Positions 1 to 5,008 of a stretch of DNA of 5,008 bases are shown here, piece by piece. Made by a program: the position numbers and the translations under genes. The stretch is from contig SKNI01000276.1 in NCBI GenBank assembly GCA_007120615.1, positions 1-5,008 of the forward strand, given 5' to 3'. This DNA comes from Myxococcales bacterium. GTDB taxonomy: Bacteria > Myxococcota_A > Bradymonadia > Bradymonadales > Bradymonadaceae. Position 1 is the stretch's first letter. Each line of letters starts with the position of its first letter. The notes under the pieces are model-generated. The model worked only from the letters and a program-made list of their open reading frames with translations, ran no database searches and had not been told where the DNA came from.

Positions 1-46
1 CCACAAATGTGTAAATCCTCAAATAACAGGCGCTCCGGATTACCCC

Positions 47-58
47 ATATGATCATAT
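47..58. repeat. 12-bp perfect palindrome upstream of the membrane-protein gene
   Basis: ATATGATCATAT reads the same on both strands. It lies 155 bases before the chosen start of the first gene. With no loop it is a poor RNA hairpin but a fair shape for a dimeric regulator site. No regulator is identified, and an AT-rich 12-mer palindrome could arise by chance. Confidence 0.35.
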
Positions 59-125
59 TCGAAAGTTTCGGGTGATCTGTGCGTCAATAGACAAGGTGGT
101 TCGCGGCTCGCAGCGCCTTTCTATT

Positions 126-137
126 TGTACATGTACA
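126..137. promoter_or_regulatory. 12-bp perfect palindrome, candidate operator
   Basis: TGTACATGTACA is a perfect palindrome, followed at 136-144 by CACATTGTG, itself a small CACA/TGTG inverted repeat. The site is 76 bases before the chosen ATG at 214 and only 4 bases before an alternative GTG at 142. The dyad suggests a dimeric DNA-binding protein. No -35/-10 pair of good quality is visible nearby, so the role as operator is inference. Confidence 0.4.
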
Positions 138-213
138 CATTGTGGGTTGGCGTACTGGAACTCTACTCCTCTCCTATAGATCGATCCCCCATCGACCTGC
201 TAGACTGTGTGGC

Positions 214-879
214 ATGGCACCGATACCCCCCAGAAATATTTTACTCTTGAGCACCGCTGTGGCCGTCGGCGGGCTTTTTGCGATCCACGGCATCTTCGAC
301 AGTCCCTGGGATCTGCTCTATCAGGGCGACGGGATGCGGGCCGCCGGCACCTGGGCGATTGCCCCCTGTGTGCTGGCGGCGCTGGCGATCCTCATCGGAG
401 GCGTGGAGCTTCGCTCCCGGAGACCTCTTGAGAATCAGCAGGCCGGCTTTATTGCCCCGGCAGCCGCCTTATTGCCTCTGATCGCCCTGGTTATTCTGGC
501 AGTACTTCGCGAACCAAGCTCGTTGCGCCCAGAAGATTGGATCGGCCATCTTCTTCCGATCGCGCTGGCCGTGGGCGTAGCGCTGGCCCTCTCTTCGCTC
601 TTCTGGCAGGGAGCAGTCCAGATGCAGCTTGGAAAGAGCTGGCCGGCTCCGGCGCGAGTCCTCATGGTCAGCGCGCTGGGCTCTTTGATCTGGCTTCCTT
701 TCTGGCTCGGAACGACGACCTTTGCCATCGACGGCGCGGCTCTGTGGCTCGATTTAACTCTTGTTCTGATGGTGGCTGCCATATTACATGAGCTGGGCCT
801 GACCACCCGGATCATCGCAGCGTTGAGCTTTTTTATGGGCGCCGCCGGTATATTCATTCATCACGCTCCCTTTTTATAG
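214..879 (+). CDS. Seven-helix integral membrane protein, possibly a degenerate CPBP-family (CAAX protease-like) protein
   Basis: The product is a 221-residue inner-membrane protein of unknown function. Hydrophobic segments lie at about residues 9-28, 47-66, 79-98, 110-131, 149-170, 175-194 and 200-217, with short polar loops between them. The stretch at 127-162 (SSLFWQG, then SALGSLIWLP) has the spacing and flavour of the CPBP glutamic-protease core, in which EExxxR precedes a helix ending in FxxxH. Here the expected Glu-Glu is S127-S128, Arg is Q132 and His is W160, so a protease would be inactive. This family link is inference from pattern alone. I chose ATG 214 because the first membrane helix begins directly after it; an in-frame GTG at 142 would add 24 residues that look non-coding. 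Neither start has a clear Shine-Dalgarno. The next gene follows after 116 bases on the same strand, so co-transcription is possible but unproven. Confidence 0.75.
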   Translation: MAPIPPRNILLLSTAVAVGGLFAIHGIFDSPWDLLYQGDGMRAAGTWAIAPCVLAALAILIGGVELRSRRPLENQQAGFIAPAAALLPLIALVILAVLREPSSLRPEDWIGHLLPIALAVGVALALSSLFWQGAVQMQLGKSWPAPARVLMVSALGSLIWLPFWLGTTTFAIDGAALWLDLTLVLMVAAILHELGLTTRIIAALSFFMGAAGIFIHHAPFL

Positions 880-995
880 ATGATTCATAACTGGTCTGCT
901 GGAATGATCGAGCTTCGCCTGCCGTTGAGATGAGTGCTATAGAGCCACCACAACGCGATCCCTACCAGGCCCCTTGAAGAGACAGTAATCCTTTG

Positions 996-1511
996 ATGAA
1001 CCGTAGAAACTTCCTCATCCTCAGCGGCCTCTCCACCACCGGCGTACTGGCTGGCTCGGCAGCATTTCGCGTCGGCCGCTTCTGGTGGGATCAGGAGCCC
1101 GCGAAGGCCTATCAAGTATTGAGCCGTCACGAGGGCCTGGTCGCCGAAGCGGTGGTGGATACTCTCTTTCCCGGAGATCATCTGGGAATGCCCAATGGAA
1201 ATGAGGTAGGCGTCGTGGAAGTATTTGACGATTATCTCGGCGCGCTCGATCCTCATATGGCCAATTTGCTCCGACTCTTGCTCCACGCCATCGACGATCT
1301 GGCGATCACCTCGGGGCTGGCGATGACCCGATTTCACCTTCGCCCCCGCCAGGAGCGAATCGAGATATTAAACGGCTGGGACACCTCCCGACTCAAGGCT
1401 CGTCGGGAGGTCTTTAAAGGCCTGAAGATGATCTTCTCCATGGGCTATTGCGAATCTCCCCGGGTCATTCGAGCCGCCGGAATCGACTACGAATGCGGAG
1501 GATGGCAGTGA
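996..1511 (+). CDS. Tat-signal gluconate 2-dehydrogenase subunit 3 family protein (small subunit of an FAD dehydrogenase)
   Basis: The product is 171 residues. The N-terminus reads MNRRNFLILSG, a twin-arginine signal (R3-R4, F6, L7) followed by a hydrophobic, small-residue stretch to about residue 23, so export of a folded protein through the Tat system is expected. A cleavage site near GSAA is possible, but the aromatic sequence after it could equally be a retained anchor. The body matches the subunit 3 family pattern: a VVDTLFPG segment near 53-60, a GVVEVFDDYL segment near 72-81, and a C-terminal helix ending FSMGYCESP near 147-155. In such complexes the small subunit carries the signal and escorts the flavoprotein to the periplasm. 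ATG 996 is preferred to the adjacent TTG 993 because it places the RR motif correctly; the Shine-Dalgarno is weak. The stop codon overlaps the start of the GMC gene, showing tight coupling. The substrate is unknown. Confidence 0.88.
   Translation: MNRRNFLILSGLSTTGVLAGSAAFRVGRFWWDQEPAKAYQVLSRHEGLVAEAVVDTLFPGDHLGMPNGNEVGVVEVFDDYLGALDPHMANLLRLLLHAIDDLAITSGLAMTRFHLRPRQERIEILNGWDTSRLKARREVFKGLKMIFSMGYCESPRVIRAAGIDYECGGWQ
1497..1511 (+). promoter_or_regulatory. Shine-Dalgarno and GTGA start/stop overlap that sets the GMC gene start
   Basis: GGAGG at 1497-1501 lies six bases before GTG 1508, whose last two bases plus the next A form the TGA stop (1509-1511) of the upstream gene. This is the classic translational-coupling layout. 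Upstream in-frame candidates are TTG 1448, ATG 1493 and ATG 1502. The two ATGs contain or touch the GGAGG and so lack usable spacing, and TTG 1448 would add an arginine-rich leader that is only the out-of-frame reading of the previous gene. Confidence 0.8.
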
Positions 1512-3070
1512 CAGTCCTGGACTACAGCGCCGAAGAATATGTGGGGACCACCCTTCAGACTGCGGACACTTTCGGACAAAAAGCCGAGACCGTTCACGAA
1601 TCGGTGGACGCCGTCATTGTGGGCGCCGGCCCCTCCGGCATCATCGCCGGGATGGTCCTGGCCGAAGCCGGCATGGACGTCATCATTGTGGAGGGAGGCC
1701 GCTTCTGGCCGAGAAATTCTTTTAAGCGTCGCCAGTCCTGGGCCGCCAAGCATCTGATGCAGGAGCAGGGAACCCGGGTGATGACGGGAAATGCGTTCAT
1801 TCCGGTGGCCTCGGGCCGAGGCGTCGGCGGTGGCACCCTGGTCAATTCAGCGATCTGCTTTCGGGCCCCCGACCCGGTCCTCGATGAATGGGTCGACAAG
1901 TGGGGGTTGGACTATTTCTCGAAAGAAAAACGGGAGGCTCTCTTTGCCGAGGTCGAAGAGGGAATCGGAGTGGCCCCCACTCCCGCCAATATCGCCGGAG
2001 AGAACTCATTGATCGCCCAGCGGGGCTTTCGAACTCTCGGATTCAACGCCGGATTTATGCCTCGAAACGCCCCCGGTTGTGTGGGATGCGGGACCTGTCA
2101 GACTGGTTGTCCTACCGGCGGGAAAGCCTCCGCTGATGTGACCTGGCTGCCCCGGTTTCTGCGCGCCGGCGGCCGTCTCTTCGCCGATACTCGGGCCGAA
2201 TCGATCAACACTGCAAGCTCCGACAGCCGGGCCACCGGTGTCGAGGCGACGCTCTACAATCCCGACGATCGCTCCCCGATGGCTCATCTATCCATCGACG
2301 CCGACCGGGTCATTCTGGCGGCCGGGGCCATCAATACCTCCCTGATTCTGCAGCGACAAAGCCTGGCCAATAGCTCCGGACAGGTCGGTCGAAATCTGCG
2401 GGTGCACCCCGCCTGCGGCGTCATCGCTCGCTTCGAAGAAGAGGTCCGAATCTGGTCCGGCGCCACTCAGGGTTATTACGCCTACCACCCCGACGACCCG
2501 GAGGTTTTATTGGAGACCTTCTCGGCATCTCCCGACGTATTCCTGGCCCAGACCGCGGTGGTCGGAGAGGTGGAAGCCGGTGATTTCTTGCGAGATATGA
2601 AATATCTGGCCGGCTGCGGGGTCATGATCCGAGACTCCTCCTCGGGCCGCGTCCGCCCCGGCAGAGGCCACGCCGCAAATATCAGCTACAACGTAAATCG
2701 AGAGGACGTCAAAAAGTTCATCATGGGCCTCCACACCATCACGGAGATGTTTTTTGAGGCCGGCTCCCGGGCGGTGATGCCCATGGTCGAAGACACTCGC
2801 TTCTTTCGAAGCCGCAATATGGCCAGCGACCACGTACGCATCAAAAATAGCGCCTCCGATCTCTTCTTATACTCCAGCCATCCCATGGGCACCTGCCGCA
2901 TCGGCGACGACCCCAACCGGGCAGTGGTGCGACCCTCCGACGGTCAGACCCACGACGTGGAGAACCTCTTCATCGTAGACTCCTCACTTTTCCCCACCGC
3001 TCTCGGAGCCAACCCCCAGGTGAGCATCATGGCTCAGGCGCTGGCGTTGGCGAGGGGGATGGGAGGGTAG
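1508..3070 (+). CDS. GMC-family FAD-dependent oxidoreductase with a ferredoxin-like cysteine motif
   Basis: The product is a 520-residue flavoprotein that should oxidise an alcohol, sugar or sterol-type hydroxyl. The FAD-binding Rossmann motif GAGPSG is at 39-44, with E62 ending the second strand as the likely ribose-binding acid. The GMC signature GRGVGGGTLVN is at 103-113, and a LAAGA segment near 270-274 is the usual second dinucleotide-fold mark. The C-terminal domain carries the catalytic pair H458 (in SSHPMGTCRIG) and N502 (in GANPQ). Between these domains C191, C194, C197 and C201-P202 form CxxCxxCxxxCP, which resembles a [4Fe-4S] ligand set. It has no signal peptide, so it probably crosses the membrane bound to the Tat-bearing subunit encoded immediately upstream. 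Related FAD dehydrogenases pass electrons to a cytochrome c, but none is encoded in the window. The GTG start is set by the overlap with the upstream stop. The family call is firm; the substrate is unknown. Confidence 0.93.
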   Translation: MTVLDYSAEEYVGTTLQTADTFGQKAETVHESVDAVIVGAGPSGIIAGMVLAEAGMDVIIVEGGRFWPRNSFKRRQSWAAKHLMQEQGTRVMTGNAFIPVASGRGVGGGTLVNSAICFRAPDPVLDEWVDKWGLDYFSKEKREALFAEVEEGIGVAPTPANIAGENSLIAQRGFRTLGFNAGFMPRNAPGCVGCGTCQTGCPTGGKASADVTWLPRFLRAGGRLFADTRAESINTASSDSRATGVEATLYNPDDRSPMAHLSIDADRVILAAGAINTSLILQRQSLANSSGQVGRNLRVHPACGVIARFEEEVRIWSGATQGYYAYHPDDPEVLLETFSASPDVFLAQTAVVGEVEAGDFLRDMKYLAGCGVMIRDSSSGRVRPGRGHAANISYNVNREDVKKFIMGLHTITEMFFEAGSRAVMPMVEDTRFFRSRNMASDHVRIKNSASDLFLYSSHPMGTCRIGDDPNRAVVRPSDGQTHDVENLFIVDSSLFPTALGANPQVSIMAQALALARGMGG

Positions 3071-3087
3071 GAGGGGCGAGAGAAGAA

Positions 3088-3175
3088 AGAGAAGGGCAAG
3101 GGCAATCGCAGAGAGGCGGAGAAACGCAGAGGCGCAGAGGAAGAGCAGGAAAAAGGTGGAGTTTTTGATGGGTGC
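3088..3175 (+). repeat. Purine-rich intergenic repeat, copy A (CGCAGAG family)
   Basis: This copy starts 17 bases after the GMC stop codon. It has two AAGGGC hexamers, then degenerate 8-9-base units of the CGCAGAG type. Bases 3088-3139 match copy C (4171-4222) at 51 of 52 positions. The similarity continues with small indels through a GGTGGAG Shine-Dalgarno-like site (3155-3161) and ATGGGTGC (3168-3175). In this copy the ATG opens only a four-codon frame (Met-Gly-Ala-Gly-stop at 3180-3182), so the start signal is orphaned. Similar CGCAGAG-type repeats are known between genes in several large bacterial genomes; their function is not established. Confidence 0.85.
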
Positions 3176-3276
3176 CGGGTGATCGGAGGGTTGTGGCGTT
3201 GATGGCTTATAGATACGTGATTTGGCTTCGCGACTTGGGTACATGACTTGTGGATACTACGCGGCAGCCCTAAACT

Positions 3277-3292
3277 GTGATCTCCAGATCAC
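3277..3292. promoter_or_regulatory. 16-base dyad GTGATCT-CC-AGATCAC, candidate operator
   Basis: Two perfect 7-base arms are separated by CC, about 140 bases before the tandem thioredoxin-fold gene. The two-base centre is too tight for a stable RNA hairpin, so a protein-binding dyad is more likely. The right arm is part of GGGTGATCT read on the minus strand (3286-3294), a word also seen at 70-78 and, one base shorter, at 3177-3184. The regulator is unknown. Confidence 0.4.
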
Positions 3293-3320
3293 CCACCCCT
3301 CGGCATCCACCAGAGGATCC

Positions 3321-3394
3321 CTTCTTTCCCTTGCCCTTCCTCTGCGTCTCTGCGTCCCTCCGCGCCTCTGCGATTTCCCTTGCCCTTGCCCTTG
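3321..3394 (-). repeat. Purine-rich intergenic repeat, copy B, inverted
   Basis: Read on the minus strand this is the same element as copies A and C: AAGGGC hexamers (three CCCTTG units at 3377-3394 on the + strand), a segment matching A at 21 of 22 bases around AATCGCAGAG, then CGCAGAG-type units and a second AAGGGC. It is more diverged than A and C are from each other, and weak similarity extends toward about 3300. Because it faces copy A, a transcript spanning both could fold into a long imperfect stem with a loop of roughly 180 bases. It ends 26 bases before the next Shine-Dalgarno. Confidence 0.8.
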
Positions 3395-3419
3395 TTGTTT
3401 CTCATTTGCCTCCCAATCT

Positions 3420-3425
3420 AAGGAG
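3420..3425 (+). promoter_or_regulatory. Strong Shine-Dalgarno for the tandem thioredoxin-fold gene
   Basis: AAGGAG with a five-base spacer (TATAT) to ATG 3431 is a near-ideal ribosome binding site. It settles the start against the later in-frame ATGs at residues 7 and 8. Confidence 0.8.
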
Positions 3426-3430
3426 TATAT

Positions 3431-4144
3431 ATGTCGTTAGTCGGTGATATGATGAAAGCCATGAAGGAAATCGCGAGCCTCAATGATATGCAATCCTGGG
3501 CGGTCTCCGCAGCTCGTGGAACCTCCGGGCTGATCGTAACCCCCGAGAATCGAGAGAATCCTCCCCGGCCCGACAAACCCCTTGAACTATACGATTGGGA
3601 GGCCTGTCCCTTCTGCCGGAAAGTCCGAGACACCATGACGGTCCTGGATCTGGCCTATATCAGCCGTCCCAATCCGGGGGAGAAGACCAAAAAAGTGCCC
3701 TTTTTGGTCGACCCCAACACCGACACTGAGATGGGGGAATCCGAGGATATCATCACCTATCTCTGTACAACCTACGGTCCCGGCCGATCGGGATTGGGAA
3801 GTCTTCTGGCTCCGGCGAATACAGCGGGTTCGATGGTGGCGTCGGGCCTTCGCGGACGAGGCCGTCGGATACGAAAGGGACTCGAAGATCGCCAGCAACC
3901 CCCGGAGTTATTGGTCCTCTATAATATCGAGGCTTCTCCCTATTGCCGAAAGGTCCGGGAGGTCCTCACCGAGTTGAACCTGGACACCCTGGTGAAAAAC
4001 GTCGGAAAACAGAGCGCCCGCAGGCCCGAACTTGTGGAGCGCGGCGGCAAGATGATGATTCCCTATCTCATCGACCCCAACCACGACGTCGAGATGTATC
4101 AATCCGATGATATCGTGGACTATCTGGAGAAGACCTACGGGTGA
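3431..4144 (+). CDS. Tandem GST N-terminal / glutaredoxin-like domain protein (two thioredoxin folds)
   Basis: The product is a 237-residue, probably cytoplasmic protein with no signal peptide. Residues 1-50 form a leader without recognisable motifs. Domain 1 (about 51-116) opens with a CPFC redox motif (C59, C62), has the cis-proline segment KVPFLVDPN (P90) and ends SEDIITYL. A basic, flexible linker follows (about 117-158, RGRGRRIRK). Domain 2 (about 160-237) repeats the plan with SPYC (S169, C172), MIPYLIDPN (P211) and SDDIVDYLEKTYG. The architecture matches the double GST_N proteins known in bacteria and plant plastids, presumed to handle thiol or glutathione redox chemistry; no substrate is known. 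Domain 1 has 28 residues from C62 to P90, while domain 2 has 39 from C172 to P211, so about 11 residues are missing after the first helix. Repeat copies flank the gene on both sides, suggesting its own transcription unit. Confidence 0.88.
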   Translation: MSLVGDMMKAMKEIASLNDMQSWAVSAARGTSGLIVTPENRENPPRPDKPLELYDWEACPFCRKVRDTMTVLDLAYISRPNPGEKTKKVPFLVDPNTDTEMGESEDIITYLCTTYGPGRSGLGSLLAPANTAGSMVASGLRGRGRRIRKGLEDRQQPPELLVLYNIEASPYCRKVREVLTELNLDTLVKNVGKQSARRPELVERGGKMMIPYLIDPNHDVEMYQSDDIVDYLEKTYG

Positions 4145-4170
4145 GGGGAGGGAGATAGAGAGAGGGAGGG

Positions 4171-4256
4171 AGAGAAGGGCAAGGGCAATCGCAGAGAGGC
4201 GGAGAAACGCAGAGACGCAGAGAAGGGCAAAGAAAGGGGGAGCTTTCGATGGGTGC
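4171..4256 (+). repeat. Purine-rich intergenic repeat, copy C, ending in the next gene's start
   Basis: This is a direct copy of A, starting 26 bases after the stop of the preceding gene and preceded by an almost pure GA tract from 4144. Bases 4171-4222 differ from A at one position (4215). After minor indels the match includes the Shine-Dalgarno (GGGGGAG, 4236-4242), the six-base spacer, and ATGGGTGC (4249-4256), after which A and C diverge. Unlike in A, the ATG here opens a real coding frame. The interval 4145-4248 holds no other gene. Confidence 0.85.
4236..4242 (+). promoter_or_regulatory. Shine-Dalgarno inside repeat copy C
   Basis: GGGGGAG is six bases before ATG 4249. Copy A has GGTGGAG at the same six-base distance from its orphan ATG at 3168, so the site belongs to the repeat and not only to this gene. 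Confidence 0.65.
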
Positions 4257-5008
4257 AACTGACGTGGGAATTGCGGACACTTTTATCGAGCTTCGTGAGC
4301 CAGATTTCGTGGGCATCGAGGTGGTCGAGCGCCAATCGACTACACATTTCAGGGTTGGCCTATTGGAAAGAGGCCGGTTCTTGGGGGGGTTGGCCTATTG
4401 AAAAGCGGTTCGACGACCTCCAGCGCCATGCAGACCATATCGTCGAAACCTTCACCCCCCCTCCACGGGTAATAAGCACGCTATCCATCTCAATATCGAG
4501 AGCTCCGTCTCGTCCAACCTGTCCCGCCTCGCCGAGGAGTTGAACCGACGACTCTTTCCCGGAGGGCTTCCGCCGAATCTGACGATGGAGGATGTCATCG
4601 AGAGCCTGGTCGGAGTCCTCGGCGATGACCTCGACGCGTTCAAGGCCGCCGACCGACACGTGGCAAAGGAGATCTCCGATGACGCTATGAAGCGACGAAT
4701 TCGCGATAAGGGCATCGGCGATCTCCGACAGTCCATCATGCATTGTCGCACTGCCGTGGAGATGACCTGGGGCAGACGCGGCGTCCAACGGCTCGGGCTG
4801 CAGGGAAATACCCCGGAGAGCCCCGGCCCTATGATCGCGTTTGCGGAGAACGTTCTGGAAAAATTGGACAACGGCCTCGATGGATTTGAAGTCGTCTCCC
4901 AATTCGCCGTTCCCGACCTCTCCCAGATCGCCGCGACCCTTGAGGAGCAGATCGCGACCGTCAAGGAGACCGTCCGGGCCGTGAACCTGGACGTTCGCGA
5001 GACCCAGG
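4249..5008 (+). CDS. Unrecognised protein, 3' partial, with two compensating frame changes
   Basis: I do not recognise this product. From ATG 4249 the frame reads plausible protein (ADTFIELREPDFVGIEVVE) for about 47 codons, then meets TGA at 4399. Between the G7 run (4383-4389) and the C7 run (4455-4461) the coding-like reading is one base later (WPIEKRFDDLQRHADHIVE). After the C run the first frame resumes and stays open to the window end, about 180 further codons. One extra G and one missing C would restore a single protein of about 253 residues so far. The later part is rich in charged amphipathic helices: a LAEELNRRLFPGG segment, an MEDVIESLVGVLGDDLDAFK segment, GRRGVQRLGLQGNTPESPGP, and a final stretch (LEEQIATVKETV) with coiled-coil character. 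No signal peptide or membrane helix is seen. It may be intact with sequence errors, a pseudogene, or controlled by slippage. The start is supported by a Shine-Dalgarno at the right spacing; the C-terminus lies beyond the window. Confidence 0.6.
4352..4405 (+). repeat. 35-base tandem duplication, second unit partial
   Basis: GGGTTGGCCTATTG occurs at 4352-4365 and again at 4387-4400, and the match continues for five more bases with one mismatch. The offset of 35 bases is not a multiple of three, and the G7 run lies at the junction of the two units. It falls exactly where the coding frame of the last gene changes. Confidence 0.7.

Larger units (their letters stand above)
3071..3430. other. Intergenic region of 360 bases with inverted repeat copies A and B
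   Basis: No credible gene is present: short open frames here run through low-complexity purine or pyrimidine tracts and have no convincing start. The region starts purine-rich on the + strand (repeat copy A), passes through about 145 mixed bases (3176-3320) holding a 16-base dyad, then turns pyrimidine-rich (copy B, reversed), and ends in the Shine-Dalgarno of the next gene. I see no good sigma-70 promoter pair and no compact hairpin followed by a T tract. Confidence 0.7.

Noticed and set aside
938..943. TGCTATAGA as an extended -10 for the dehydrogenase genes
   Set aside because: There is no acceptable -35 at the right distance, and the hexamer matches the consensus at only four of six positions.
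885..1337. 150-residue open frame on the minus strand
   Set aside because: It lies almost wholly antisense to the Tat-signal subunit gene, whose family match is clear, and its translation shows no motif or domain.
2984..3244. Minus-strand frame across the end of the GMC gene and repeat A
   Set aside because: The translation is dominated by the repeat (FLRLSAIALALL) and overlaps conserved GMC C-terminal sequence; no domain or start signal.
3088..3394. CRISPR array
   Set aside because: The repeated units are 6-9 bases, degenerate and contiguous, with no regular spacers, and the larger copies are only three, in mixed orientation.
3222..3440. Short + frame through the repeat region, with Leu/Cys-rich translation
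   Set aside because: Its translation (LRLCVPPRLCD type) is the typical spurious product of the CGCAGAG repeat, and it overlaps the real Shine-Dalgarno and start of the next gene.
4141..4170. Rho-independent terminator after the thioredoxin-fold gene
   Set aside because: The stretch is almost pure purine with no self-complementary stem and no T tract.
4253..4543. 96-residue + frame from GTG 4253
   Set aside because: Only its middle (about 4390-4454) looks coding. The beginning is the shifted reading of the ATG 4249 frame and the end is a Ser/Pro-rich shadow of the resumed frame, so it was treated as part of the frame-changed gene.
4360..4964. Two overlapping minus-strand open frames of 180 and 170 residues
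   Set aside because: They are antisense to the last gene, whose + frame reads as helical, charged protein with GC-ending codons; the minus translations look like compositional shadows rich in Ser, Arg and Pro.

Overview
The window is about 5 kb of a GC-rich bacterial genome, and every supported gene lies on the + strand. The signs are of a Gram-negative aerobe: a twin-arginine (Tat) exported subunit paired with a flavin-dependent GMC dehydrogenase, codons ending mostly in G or C, clear Shine-Dalgarno sites, and intergenic purine-rich repeats built on CGCAGAG. Such repeats and gene pairs recall large-genome Myxococcota or other former deltaproteobacteria. That placement is inference; there is no rRNA or other marker to confirm it.

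Layout. Positions 1-213 are non-coding and hold two perfect 12-bp palindromes. 214-879 encodes a seven-helix membrane protein, possibly a CPBP-type protease relative that has lost its catalytic residues. After a 116-base gap, 996-1511 encodes a Tat-signal protein of the gluconate 2-dehydrogenase subunit 3 family. It overlaps by four bases (GTGA) a 520-residue GMC oxidoreductase at 1508-3070, which carries a ferredoxin-like CxxCxxCxxxCP motif. The two probably form a periplasmic FAD dehydrogenase in which the small subunit supplies the export signal. No cytochrome subunit is present in the window.

The 360-base gap 3071-3430 holds two copies of a roughly 80-90-bp purine-rich repeat in opposite orientations (A and B) around a short spacer with an operator-like palindrome. 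3431-4144 encodes a protein with two tandem thioredoxin-fold (GST N-terminal-like) domains. A third repeat copy (C), direct with respect to A, follows its stop codon.

Copy C ends inside the start of the last gene and supplies its Shine-Dalgarno and ATG (4249). That gene runs off the window end. Its coding signal moves from one frame to another at a run of seven G and back at a run of seven C, so it is either two compensating sequence errors or a broken or slippage-controlled gene. I do not recognise its product. The downstream part of this gene (about 4402-5008) is clearly protein-coding even though it has no stop within the window.
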